Assembly: GCA_007119965.1 (NCBI GenBank)
Contig: SKOR01000037.1
Location: 1 to 32,594, forward strand
DNA from: Syntrophomonadaceae bacterium
GTDB lineage: Bacteria; Bacillota; Dethiobacteria; DTU022
DNA length: 32,594 nt
Reading direction: 5' to 3'
Part shown: positions 6,974-15,579 of the stretch, in pieces
Layout of the letters: each line of letters begins with the position of its first letter
Position numbering within the stretch: position 1 is the first letter of the stretch
Made by a program: the position numbers and the translations under genes
Notes under the pieces: generated by a model
What the model was told of the DNA's origin: nothing
What the model saw: the letters and a program-made list of their open reading frames with translations, nothing else
Databases searched by the model: none

Positions 6974-9900
6974 ATGAGCGATAAGGTTAATATAACTGTT
7001 GACGGACGGACAGTAGAAACCGAAAACAGGGTTATGCTTTTACCCATTCTGAACGAACTGGGGATTCAAATCCCGCAGTTGTGCAACCATCCCTCATTAA
7101 CCCCCAGCGGGGCCTGCAGGCTCTGTGTCGTCGAGATAACAAAAAAAGAATGGAACGGCAGCACAAAAATAGTTACCTCCTGCCTCTACCCTGCAGAAGA
7201 CGGCCTGATTGTTTCCACCCGGACGGTAGATGTCTTAAAAACCCGCAGGAGCCTGCTTGAACTCTACCTGGCCCAATGCCCGGAATCAGAAGAGGTCAGG
7301 GCTATGGCCAGGCTTGAGGGGATTGACACCACTGCATTTACGACCCCCGGTGAAGATGATAATAAATGTGTAATGTGCGGCCTGTGTACACGGGTCTGCC
7401 AGGATTTTGGCCCGGGCGCAATATCGACCCTGGGCAGGGGCATCGACAAGCAGGTGGGGCCGGGTCCTGACGGGGTAGCTGACAGCTGCACCGGCTGCCG
7501 GGCCTGCACTTATGTCTGCCCGACCGGCGCAATTCCTTTTGAACAGAAGGAAGGCACGCTAAATATCTGGAACCGCAGCTTTGATATTCCGACCTGCTCT
7601 GTCCAACCTGAACTGTGCAGGGGCTGCGGGCGTTGTGAAGAAGTCTGCCCCTATTCTATCCCGAGGGTTGTGATCTACAAAAACGGCCTCTCAACAGCGC
7701 AGATTTCCCAGGATGCCTGCGTAGGTTGCGGTGTATGCCCCGGTACATGCCCCACGGGGGCGATCAAACAGAAAACAACAGGCGCTCTCACTGATTATGA
7801 ATCGCTGCTCTTTGAAGAAGATATAACCGGAAAAGACCTTGTGTTTGCCTGCCCGCGCTCCCCGATGCCTGCCGCTGCTGATGGGCACGTTGTCAGGGTC
7901 AGCTGTATCGGCAGTATTCACATATCAACACTGCTCTATGCCCTGACTGCGGGCGCAAACAGCGCAGCCTTAGTCTGCAGAGACAGGGCCAGCTGCCCGT
8001 ATTACCGCGGGGGCGATTTGGGCGAGAATAGGTTTGCTGCCGCGCGGGACCTGCTCGAATACTGCGGCCTCGATTCGGACAGTATCGCCCTGCTCACACC
8101 GAATATGGGACAGGACGGCCCTTTCAGGGCCTGGCAGGAATACAGGAAGCCGTTGCAGGGGCGCACCCCTGTTTTAGAGTCATTTTATAAACCTGAAAAG
8201 CGCCCTGTCCCGGGTATGGACCTGGCGCTTGATATTACAGCCTGGTTGAAGAGCAGGCCTGAACTTAAAGTTAAGCTGCCTGCTGCGGTTACAGGCATGT
8301 TTACCGTAGCGTCAGCAGACGATGACGCACCGGTCCTTTACCTGGACAGACTGCCTGAGCTGCATATCCTGATGTCCCTGACCATGGAAGAGCCTGTGGT
8401 GTTAAATATACTGGCGGAAGCGGCGCGCGTTTTGGAAAACAGGGGTATTGCTGTGCGCTGCGCAGCGGCTGAAAAAGAACTGAAAGAATTCAGGGGCCGG
8501 CAAATAATTACTTTTGACTCCGGAGTTCCGGCAGAGCTTCCTGAAGGCACTTCCCCGGTTACGCTTAATAGCATTGCCGGTTTAACCGCTGACGGCAGCG
8601 AAGAGCGGTTCTATTTTACACTCAGCCCTAAAACACGCAAAAGTTTGCTTGATGATTACATAAACAGCAGCGGCGGACAGCCGATTTTATGCGCCACTGC
8701 CGAGCATTACCTGCAGTATGCCCTTCTACTGCGGCAGGGTACCTGGATGCAGTCCCTGGCTGAAAAACCGAAATTACTGCTAAGTACTGCCGCATCTGTT
8801 GAACCAAAGGCAGCCGGAAAGCAGGCCAGCCTGCGCCGGATTAAGAACCACCCGATTCTCCCTCCGCTGGAAGGAGTTCAATTGGAGTTTACTTTTAATG
8901 GCCGAACATACCTGGCCAGGAAAGGTGAAGTGATCACCTCTGCCCTTTACGCTGCCGGTATTACCGTTTTCGGACACCACCACCGCGATGGAGGGGCCCA
9001 GGGCGTTTACTGCGTAAACGGCCAGTGTTCACAGTGCATGGTTGTTGCCGACGGAAAACCGGTCAAAGGGTGCATGACGCCCGTAACACCCGGTATGGCT
9101 GTGCTGAGCGCTGAAGGACCCCCTGTTCTGTCCGATGTCGAAAATCCCCGGGAGATGACTGTAGAGCCTGAAACGGTGCAGGTTGATGTATTAATAATCG
9201 GAGGCGGCCCGGCAGGAATCAGCGCAGGGATTGAACTGGGCAACGCCGGCGTTAAAGTTTTAATCATAGATGATAAGCAGGAGCTTGGCGGGAAACTGAG
9301 CCTGCAGACCCATAACTTTTTCGGTTCTGTTGCCGACTGCTATGCGGGGGCCCGCGGGGTCGAAATCGGCCATATCCTGTCCGGTGACCTGTGTAAACTG
9401 CCGACAATCGATATCTTGCTTAATTCAACTGTAGTCGGTGTTTTCAGTGACGGTAAATTCGGCGTCGCCGGCAGCGGCACTTACAAACTGGTTGAAGCGA
9501 AAAAGGTCCTCTTTTCAACAGGGGCAAGGGAGAAGAGCCTTGCTTTTCCGGGAGCTGACCTGGCCGGTGTATATGGTGCAGGCGCTTTTCAAACCCTGGT
9601 CAACAGAGACCTGGTCAAGTGCGCACAGAGGCTCTTTATTATCGGCGGCGGTAACGTCGGCCTGATCGGTGCATATCATGCCCTCCAGGCAGGAATCGAT
9701 GTTGTCGGCCTCGTTGAGGCCCTGCCCAGGTGTGGGGGCTACAAGGTCCATGAAGATAAAATCAGGCGTCTCGGCGTTCCTGTTATGACATCGCACACTG
9801 TGCTGCGCATAGAAGGCGAAGAGAATGTGGAAAGAGTGGTTATCGCTGCAATTGACGATAAATTTATACCGATCGCCGGAACAGAACGCACATTTGAGGT

Positions 9901-10933
9901 CGATACTGTATTAATGGCTGTCGGTTTAAGTCCTGTGAACGAACTGCTCCAAAAAGCGCAGGAATACGGTATCGATACATACGCCGCCGGGGATGCCATG
10001 GAAATTGCAGAGGCCTCTGCTGCCATATTCTCAGGAAAAATAATTGGTCGCAGAATTGCCCAGGATATGGGAATTGATCTTCCCGTGCCCAGTGACTGGG
10101 AAGCATTCGGCGATACATTGAAGCAGCATTCTGCTGAAAGCAAACCGTTCACAGCGGAAGATTCGGAGGCTCCCGTATACCCGCTAATTCGCTGCATGCA
10201 GGAAATTCCCTGCAATCCATGTATCGAAGCATGCCCTAACAAATGTATTACGATGCCAGGTTCGATTCTGAGCCTGCCCGAGTATGGTGATCAGTGCATC
10301 GGCTGCGGGGAATGTGTCCTGGCCTGCCCGGGCCTGGCGATCAACCTGGTTATCAATGATTACGATCCCGACCGGGAAAAATCCCTGCTGGTAATGCCCT
10401 ACGAGTTTGTTAATGATATTATTCCCCTGGGCCGCGAAGTTACCACCACCGACATGGAGGGTAACGTAGTCGGCAAAGGGAAGGTTATCGCCTATAAAGA
10501 ACGGGAATCTCAGAACAGCAGGAGACTGCTGCTATTAGAGGTGCCTTATGAGCATAAGCTGCAGGTGGCAGGGTTTATGATCCGTGAAATTGAAGAAGGC
10601 CTTCCGCTCGACCCTGCACCAGATCTTGATGAAGACCCGATTATTTGCCGCTGCGAAAGGATCCGGAAAAGTGAAATTGTTCAGGCCATTCGCTCGGGAG
10701 TGCGTGATATGAACCAGCTAAAAGCTGCTGTCCGAGCCGGTCTTGGCGGTTGTAACGGCAAAACCTGCAACGATCTGATCCTGCGTTTGTACAGGGAGGA
10801 AGGCATTCCACTTTCTGAAGTAACCATGCCTACGCACAGGCCCCTGGTTGCCGAGGTTCATCTCGGTGATTTCATTGCCGGTGGAGGACCTGATCGGGCA
10901 GAAGGAACAGAGGAGGCTGACAATGCCGGTTAA
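6974..10933 (+). CDS. NuoG-like / MvhD-like / proline dehydrogenase alpha-like fusion flavoprotein
   Basis: A 1319-residue electron-transfer protein. In order: NuoG-type [2Fe-2S] ferredoxin (C37, C48, C51, C70); two 2[4Fe-4S] modules (C132-C142 with C172-C182, and C215-C225 with C249-C259); an MvhD/FlpD-like region about 288-376 with Cys at 293, 311, 335 and 341; a poorly recognisable linker about 377-620; a second [2Fe-2S] domain (C680, C685, C688, C700) of the kind fused to sarcosine oxidase and dye-linked proline dehydrogenase alpha subunits; an FAD/NAD disulfide-reductase fold (GGGPAG at 743-748, second Rossmann GGGNVG at 891-896); a 2[4Fe-4S] ferredoxin (C1080-C1091, C1108-C1118); and a BFD-like [2Fe-2S] C-terminus (C1225, C1227, C1260, C1265). 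The usual NuoG His-Cys cluster between residues 95 and 125 looks lost: one Cys remains. RBS AGAAAGG precedes ATG 6974. It overlaps the next gene by 11 bases. The substrate is inferred, not seen. Confidence 0.85.
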   Translation: MSDKVNITVDGRTVETENRVMLLPILNELGIQIPQLCNHPSLTPSGACRLCVVEITKKEWNGSTKIVTSCLYPAEDGLIVSTRTVDVLKTRRSLLELYLAQCPESEEVRAMARLEGIDTTAFTTPGEDDNKCVMCGLCTRVCQDFGPGAISTLGRGIDKQVGPGPDGVADSCTGCRACTYVCPTGAIPFEQKEGTLNIWNRSFDIPTCSVQPELCRGCGRCEEVCPYSIPRVVIYKNGLSTAQISQDACVGCGVCPGTCPTGAIKQKTTGALTDYESLLFEEDITGKDLVFACPRSPMPAAADGHVVRVSCIGSIHISTLLYALTAGANSAALVCRDRASCPYYRGGDLGENRFAAARDLLEYCGLDSDSIALLTPNMGQDGPFRAWQEYRKPLQGRTPVLESFYKPEKRPVPGMDLALDITAWLKSRPELKVKLPAAVTGMFTVASADDDAPVLYLDRLPELHILMSLTMEEPVVLNILAEAARVLENRGIAVRCAAAEKELKEFRGRQIITFDSGVPAELPEGTSPVTLNSIAGLTADGSEERFYFTLSPKTRKSLLDDYINSSGGQPILCATAEHYLQYALLLRQGTWMQSLAEKPKLLLSTAASVEPKAAGKQASLRRIKNHPILPPLEGVQLEFTFNGRTYLARKGEVITSALYAAGITVFGHHHRDGGAQGVYCVNGQCSQCMVVADGKPVKGCMTPVTPGMAVLSAEGPPVLSDVENPREMTVEPETVQVDVLIIGGGPAGISAGIELGNAGVKVLIIDDKQELGGKLSLQTHNFFGSVADCYAGARGVEIGHILSGDLCKLPTIDILLNSTVVGVFSDGKFGVAGSGTYKLVEAKKVLFSTGAREKSLAFPGADLAGVYGAGAFQTLVNRDLVKCAQRLFIIGGGNVGLIGAYHALQAGIDVVGLVEALPRCGGYKVHEDKIRRLGVPVMTSHTVLRIEGEENVERVVIAAIDDKFIPIAGTERTFEVDTVLMAVGLSPVNELLQKAQEYGIDTYAAGDAMEIAEASAAIFSGKIIGRRIAQDMGIDLPVPSDWEAFGDTLKQHSAESKPFTAEDSEAPVYPLIRCMQEIPCNPCIEACPNKCITMPGSILSLPEYGDQCIGCGECVLACPGLAINLVINDYDPDREKSLLVMPYEFVNDIIPLGREVTTTDMEGNVVGKGKVIAYKERESQNSRRLLLLEVPYEHKLQVAGFMIREIEEGLPLDPAPDLDEDPIICRCERIRKSEIVQAIRSGVRDMNQLKAAVRAGLGGCNGKTCNDLILRLYREEGIPLSEVTMPTHRPLVAEVHLGDFIAGGGPDRAEGTEEADNAG

Positions 10934-12098
10934 TAATCATTACGATGCCATAATCGTCGGCTGTGGAAGCGTAGGCAACCCCACAGCATACCAGCTTGCT
11001 GAAGCAGGGTTGAAAGTTCTGGTTTTGGACAGGCGCCCTTCTGCAGGCCAGGGTGAAAACAAAACAGCTATCGGCGGTGTCAGGGCAACGCATTCAGACC
11101 CGGGTAAAATCTCTACCTGCCTGTTCAGCATAGACATATTTTCAACCTGGGAAGAAAAATACGGGTTTGATATCGGGTGGAAACCGGGCGGTTACTGTTT
11201 TCCTGTCTATGATTCCGGCACAGAGGCGACCTTAAAAGGTTTAATCCCATACCAAAAAGAGTGTGGCATGACAATAGACTGGGTCAGTCCCGAAAGGGTG
11301 CAGCAGCTAATCCCGGGTGTTAACCCTGAAGGTTTGCGAGGAGGGACCTATTCACCCAAAGATGGCCAGGTATCTTCTATCCTGGCCCCGATCGCTTTTC
11401 AAAGGGAAGCGGAAAAAAATGGCGCGATATACCACTTTAACGAGCGGGTTACCGGTTACCTGAGAAAAGGCAGCCGGATAACGGGAGTTAAAACCGACAG
11501 AACCACTTATAACGCCGAATGGGTTGTCCTGGCCGCTGGATCTGACGCGGCAGAACATGGGCCCCTGCTCGGTATTGATATACCGGTTACTCCCGATTCA
11601 CACGAAGCAGGCATCTCAGCGCCGATTGATCATTTTCTGGAGCCCCTGGTTGTTGACCTGCGCCCCGGCCCCGAAGGGAAAACAGCAAACTTTTACTTTG
11701 GCCAGAACAAAGAAGGGCAGATAATATTCTGCTATACGCCAAAAGAACTTTTTCCAGGTACCGATCGTGAATCGCTTTCCGAATTTTTACCCGTCCTGGC
11801 CAGCAGGATGATTTCACTGATTCCCAAATTTAAAAACCTGCTGATCCGCCGGATCTGGCGGGGCTGCTACCCGATGACGCCTGACGGTGTCCCGATAATC
11901 GATTACGCGCCGGGACTTGAAGGTTTAATCCTTGCCGTGGGTATGTGCGGCCAGGGCCTGATGCTCGGTCCGGGCGTGGGCAGAAATATTACTTCGATGA
12001 TCGTCGAAGGCAGTTCATGCCTTTCCACGGAAGCGCAGAGCTGCTTCCGCTACGAACGCGATCTTCTGGAAGCTGCTAAAACCGAAACCCTGAAATAA
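10923..12098 (+). CDS. DAO-family FAD oxidoreductase, probable proline dehydrogenase beta-like catalytic subunit
   Basis: A 391-residue flavoprotein of the D-amino-acid oxidase/glycine oxidase/sarcosine oxidase-beta superfamily. The FAD-binding GCGSVG is at 13-18, followed by the acidic end of beta-2 (VLDRR); the C-terminal FAD contact GMCGQGLMLGPGVG lies near 340-353. Proteins of this fold paired with an alpha subunit bearing a [2Fe-2S] domain and an FAD domain, as here, oxidise secondary amines such as proline, sarcosine or hydroxyproline. ATG 10923 has GAGGAGG at 10909-10915 and overlaps the upstream stop, which implies translational coupling and a stoichiometric complex. Proline/P5C is the favoured substrate because rocD, pruA and proC surround the operon; glycine, sarcosine or a D-amino acid are alternatives. 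Confidence 0.82.
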   Translation: MPVNNHYDAIIVGCGSVGNPTAYQLAEAGLKVLVLDRRPSAGQGENKTAIGGVRATHSDPGKISTCLFSIDIFSTWEEKYGFDIGWKPGGYCFPVYDSGTEATLKGLIPYQKECGMTIDWVSPERVQQLIPGVNPEGLRGGTYSPKDGQVSSILAPIAFQREAEKNGAIYHFNERVTGYLRKGSRITGVKTDRTTYNAEWVVLAAGSDAAEHGPLLGIDIPVTPDSHEAGISAPIDHFLEPLVVDLRPGPEGKTANFYFGQNKEGQIIFCYTPKELFPGTDRESLSEFLPVLASRMISLIPKFKNLLIRRIWRGCYPMTPDGVPIIDYAPGLEGLILAVGMCGQGLMLGPGVGRNITSMIVEGSSCLSTEAQSCFRYERDLLEAAKTETLK

Positions 12099-12133
12099 CA
12101 GGCGCCAAATGCGGCTTTACATGCATACAAGCA

Positions 12134-12168
12134 GAAAGCGGTTACTGCCGGGTAGCCGCTTTCGTTTA
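12134..12168 (+). terminator. Terminator of the redox operon
   Basis: GAAAGCGGTTAC (12134-12145) pairs with GTAGCCGCTTTC (12152-12163) with one mismatch and is followed by GTTTATCTTT. It is 35 bases after the last stop codon of the operon. Confidence 0.8.
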
Positions 12169-12330
12169 TCTTTGGGCTTTGTTCAAATCTACGGGCAGAG
12201 CCTGGCTGGCGGGAACAGCAGGTTTAAGCCCCGGTTTGTTTGCTGATGAAGTGCAAAGAGCTAAACTACCGGTAAACGGCCTGTACTTTTTAAAAGCAGG
12301 GCATTAAAAGCTGTCTTCCTTATGATATAC

Positions 12331-12359
12331 TTGCATTCAAGTTATGATTCAGATAGAAT
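12331..12359 (+). promoter_or_regulatory. Promoter of proC
   Basis: TTGCAT (12331-12336), a 17-base spacer and TAGAAT (12354-12359). Between the operon terminator and this promoter (12169-12330) I see nothing recognisable. Confidence 0.6.
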
Positions 12360-12392
12360 ATTTTCTAAGATCTCAGCTAAGGGAGAATTGTT

Positions 12393-13205
12393 ATGGAGAA
12401 TAATAATATCGGTTTAATCGGCTGCGGCGCCATGGGTTCTGCCCTGGCCAGGGGAATGATCAGCAGGGGAGGCATCGATCCGGCCTCGGTATACCTTTAT
12501 GATTTAAATGAAGCAAGAAAAAAGCAGCTTGCTTCAGAAGTCAACGCTAATAGCGCTGAAAGTCTGGATGAATTTATTCCTCACTGCAGGTTTATCTTCC
12601 TAGCTGTAAAACCACAGGATACAGAAGGACTGCTCTATGCAATCAAACCGATGGTCCAAGACGGGCAGATCTACGCTTCAATTGCCGCGGGGATCACGAT
12701 CAACTACATTGAAAGCTGCCTGTATTCCGGAACTAAAGTAGTGCGATTAATGCCGAATACCCCCTGCCTGATCGGTGAAGGCGCTATCGTAATTAGCACC
12801 GGCGATGCGGTAACCGAAGATGAGTGCAGGGAAGTAGAAAAATTATTGGAACCACTGGGGATGACCATTCGCCTGCCGGAAAATTTAATGGATGCGGCGA
12901 CCGGCTTGAGCGGCACAGGCCCGGCCTATGTTTACCTGTTTATTGAAACCATGATCGATGCAGGCGTATCGGTCGGCATACGCAGGGATGTATCCTCTAA
13001 ACTGGTCATTCAAAATGTAATCGGGGCTGCGAAAATGCTTGATTCGAACGTTCAGCACCCAGCAGAATTACGCAATATTGTTACTTCACCGGCCGGCACG
13101 ACGAGCTCAGCAATGCTTATTCTTGAAGAAAACGGGTTTAGAAGCTGCCTGATTAAAGCCGTCAGGGAAGCGACAAAACGTTCTGAAGAGCTGCGCATGG
13201 GGTAA
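12393..13205 (+). CDS. proC: Pyrroline-5-carboxylate reductase
   Basis: A 270-residue cytoplasmic enzyme reducing P5C to L-proline with NAD(P)H. The N-terminal Rossmann motif GLIGCGAMGSALARG, AVKPQD at about residues 71-76, MPNTPCLIGEG and the C-terminal dimerisation segment with GLSGTGPAYVY and TSPAGTTSSAM are all present; the family's length is normal. ATG 12393 follows AAGGGAG. It has its own promoter and is separated from the redox operon by a terminator, so it can be expressed without the complex. Its presence next to a proline-dehydrogenase-like complex means the cell has two routes between P5C and proline. Confidence 0.96.
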   Translation: MENNNIGLIGCGAMGSALARGMISRGGIDPASVYLYDLNEARKKQLASEVNANSAESLDEFIPHCRFIFLAVKPQDTEGLLYAIKPMVQDGQIYASIAAGITINYIESCLYSGTKVVRLMPNTPCLIGEGAIVISTGDAVTEDECREVEKLLEPLGMTIRLPENLMDAATGLSGTGPAYVYLFIETMIDAGVSVGIRRDVSSKLVIQNVIGAAKMLDSNVQHPAELRNIVTSPAGTTSSAMLILEENGFRSCLIKAVREATKRSEELRMG

Positions 13206-13230
13206 CATGGGGCAAGAATCATTCCCGGCG

Positions 13231-13312
13231 CCAGCCCGCGCTTTCAGCTGCTTTTTACGCGGCTGATTTCTATTATCTGCAGGGCCTGTAGTATAGAGTG
13301 CCTGCACAGGCC
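13231..13312 (+). terminator. Two hairpins after proC, possible terminator region
   Basis: CAGCCCGCG near 13232 can pair with CGCGGCTG near 13258-13265 with one bulge, and GGCCTGT (13283-13289) pairs with ACAGGCC (13306-13312). Neither has a clear T tract, so the terminator role is tentative. Confidence 0.35.
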
Positions 13313-13318
13313 TCCAAA

Positions 13319-13350
13319 TTGATCCGGATCTGCAGGTTAACTGAGCAGTT
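13319..13350 (+). repeat. Short dispersed palindromic repeat, best copy
   Basis: GATCCGGATC, TGCAGG and TTAACTGAGCAG follow each other directly from 13321 to 13348. The three palindromic cores (GATCCGGATC, CTGCAG, GTTAAC) are intact. It lies about 80 bases before the nifV-like gene. A TATAAT at 13350-13355 follows but no matching -35 is clear. Confidence 0.7.
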
Positions 13351-13428
13351 ATAATTTTTACATTTAACAGCTCAATTAATTACATTTGTGTAAGGTAAAG
13401 AAAAATATACATGCGGGGAGATGTACAG

Positions 13429-14607
13429 ATGAAACGTTTTCAGGATGCCTTAATTAATAAGCTGCCCATGCTGGTGGACACCACTTTACGCGATGGCGAG
13501 CAGACTGCCGGGGTTGTATTTTCGAACAGGGAAAAACTGCGCATTGCCAAGATGCTCGATAATCTTGGTGTGCACCAGATCGAAGCGGGGATTCCCGTTA
13601 TGGGTGGAGATGAAAAAGAAGTTATCAGGGAAATAGTTTCCTACAAACTCCAGGCCAGTATCATGGCCTGGAACAGGGCCAACCTGGAGGATATAAAACA
13701 CTCTGTTGACTGCGGCGTGGACGCAGTGGCCATATCTATATCGACATCAGACATCCATATTACCCATAAGCTGAGGACTTCAAGGGAATGGGTCCTCGAG
13801 AATATGATCGCGGCCGTGGAATACGCCAAAAAAGAGGGCCTCTACATTTCTGTCAATGCCGAAGATGCTTCCCGCACCGATATGGATTTCCTGGTCCGGT
13901 TTGCCAGGGAGGCCAGGACGGCCGGGGCAGACAGGCTCAGGTTTTGTGATACGATCGGTGTCCTGGAGCCTTTTAAAACCCACCGCATTATAACCGAGTT
14001 GATCGAAAAAACCGACATGGATATAGAAATGCACACCCATAATGATTTCGGCATGGCGACGGCCAATACCCTGGCCGGTTTAAAAGCAGGGGCCCGGTTT
14101 ATGGGCGTAACTGTAAACGGGCTGGGTGAGAGAGCCGGCAATGCAGCGCTCGAAGAAGTAGCCATGGCCCTGAAGCATCTCTACGATGTTAACCTTGGCA
14201 TGCAAACTAAAGATTTTCGCAACCTCTGCGAATATGTGGCGCGGGCTTCCGGGCGGCAGCTTTACCCGTCCAAGCCAATTGTCGGGGCCAATACCTTTGC
14301 CCATGAATCGGGCATCCATGCTGACGGGGTCCTTAAACACCCTGAAACCTATGAAATATTTAAACCTGAAGATGTCGGCCTGGAAAGACAAATTGTAATC
14401 GGCAAACATTCGGGCTCAAAAGCGATCAAGATGAAATTTGTGGAATACGGTATCGACCTTTCTGATGAAGAGGCCGCCGATTTGCTGAAATCGGTCCGGG
14501 CGGTAACTGTTGATTTAAAGCGGACTCTCTTTGATAAAGAGTTAATGTATATTTACGAAGATTACCTGTATGAAAAAAAGATTGCCTTTTCATCCGAAAA
14601 ACCGTAA
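13429..14607 (+). CDS. nifV: NifV-like homocitrate synthase (DRE-TIM metallolyase)
   Basis: A 392-residue Claisen-type acyltransferase expected to condense acetyl-CoA with 2-oxoglutarate (or a related 2-oxoacid). It has the DRE-TIM start VDTTLRDGEQTAG, the HTHNDFGMA metal site and the GLGERAGNAALEEV motif, plus RFCDTIG typical of NifV. It lacks the C-terminal LeuA allosteric domain that the leuA product in this window carries. ATG 13429 is preferred over ATG 13411 because GGGGAG at 13414-13419 is then correctly spaced. No nitrogenase genes are visible, so the role may be outside nitrogen fixation; citramalate or another 2-oxoacid chain extension is possible. It heads a tightly packed run of genes (15 bases to the next). 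Confidence 0.8.
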   Translation: MKRFQDALINKLPMLVDTTLRDGEQTAGVVFSNREKLRIAKMLDNLGVHQIEAGIPVMGGDEKEVIREIVSYKLQASIMAWNRANLEDIKHSVDCGVDAVAISISTSDIHITHKLRTSREWVLENMIAAVEYAKKEGLYISVNAEDASRTDMDFLVRFAREARTAGADRLRFCDTIGVLEPFKTHRIITELIEKTDMDIEMHTHNDFGMATANTLAGLKAGARFMGVTVNGLGERAGNAALEEVAMALKHLYDVNLGMQTKDFRNLCEYVARASGRQLYPSKPIVGANTFAHESGIHADGVLKHPETYEIFKPEDVGLERQIVIGKHSGSKAIKMKFVEYGIDLSDEEAADLLKSVRAVTVDLKRTLFDKELMYIYEDYLYEKKIAFSSEKP

Positions 14608-14622
14608 AAAGGAGTAAGTGTA

Positions 14623-15576
14623 ATGAGTGATCAAAACTACTGCGTTGTTGATATCGGTGGAAGCAAAATACTGCTGCTGTTGATAGACGATAAAGGCGGC
14701 ATTTTGTTCAGGGAAAAAACAGCCACGCCCAAACCCGAAAAACCGGGTGATATTATCGGGTCAATCCAATCCCTGCTGGGTAAAGGGTTCAGCGCAACCG
14801 GAATGGCCGCCGACAGCAAGCCCCGGGGAATCGGGGTCTGCATTGCCGGTTTTTTAGATCATAAAAGCGGCCTGGTTTACCAGTCCCCTAACCTGCACTG
14901 GACCAGTCCCGTCCCATTCGGCGAGCTTTTGTCAGAAGCTTTTGAATGCCCTGTCCTGATCGAAAACGATGCCAATGCTGCCGTAGTCGGTGAAGTTATT
15001 TACGGAGCGGCCAAAGGCCATCGTGATGTAGTTTATGTCACCATCAGCACCGGGATTGGGGGGGGCTTATACTTAGACGGTAAACTTTACCGCGGAAGCA
15101 GCGGTTTTGCAGGAGAGATCGGGCATATTAAACCCTTCGGCAAAGGCAGGCCCTGTAAATGCGGCAAATATGACTGCCTGGAAACCTGGGCTTCCGGAAG
15201 CGCTATTGCCCGCAGCGCCAAAGCTTTGTGGAACGAAAACGAGGTTGAAGGCGGCGAGATTACTACCGCATGGGTATTTGAACAGGCGGATACAGGAAAC
15301 AGCATGGCCCAAAAAATAATCGAGCGGGCAGTAGAAAATACCGGGCGGGGTCTGTCCAACCTGATTAACTTGTTCAACCCTTCATGCCTGGTAATTGGCG
15401 GTGGAGTAGCGGGCAGCAGAAGCGATTACAGGGAAAAAGTTGCCGCCGTAATTAAAAAAGAGTCAATCAGGCCGTCTGTGGAAATTACTCCCCTAAAAAT
15501 AATGCCGGCCAGCCTTGAACCCGAAGCAGGCATATGGGGAATGTATGCCCTGCTGACTAACCGGGTGGAGGAATAA
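14623..15576 (+). CDS. ROK-family sugar kinase, probable glucokinase
   Basis: A 317-residue cytoplasmic kinase that should phosphorylate glucose or a related sugar with ATP. The phosphate loop DIGGSK is at 10-15, the catalytic Asp at 116 in ENDANAA, the STGIGGG nucleotide-binding segment at 132-138, and the ROK zinc signature C178-x-C180-G-K-Y-D-C185-L-E with H168. AAGGAG lies about 10 bases before ATG 14623. Downstream DedA begins three bases after its stop. Sugar specificity cannot be read from the sequence; N-acetylmannosamine or fructose are alternatives. Confidence 0.88.
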   Translation: MSDQNYCVVDIGGSKILLLLIDDKGGILFREKTATPKPEKPGDIIGSIQSLLGKGFSATGMAADSKPRGIGVCIAGFLDHKSGLVYQSPNLHWTSPVPFGELLSEAFECPVLIENDANAAVVGEVIYGAAKGHRDVVYVTISTGIGGGLYLDGKLYRGSSGFAGEIGHIKPFGKGRPCKCGKYDCLETWASGSAIARSAKALWNENEVEGGEITTAWVFEQADTGNSMAQKIIERAVENTGRGLSNLINLFNPSCLVIGGGVAGSRSDYREKVAAVIKKESIRPSVEITPLKIMPASLEPEAGIWGMYALLTNRVEE

Positions 15577-15579
15577 GCG

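Noticed and set aside
10848-10922. ATG 10848 as start of the DAO-family gene
   Set aside because: It would lie 86 bases inside the preceding gene, adds residues foreign to the family, and lacks the GAGGAGG that precedes ATG 10923.
13350-13355. TATAAT after the dispersed repeat as the nifV promoter
   Set aside because: No -35 hexamer lies at a suitable distance; the repeat occupies that position, and other repeat copies are not followed by such a box.
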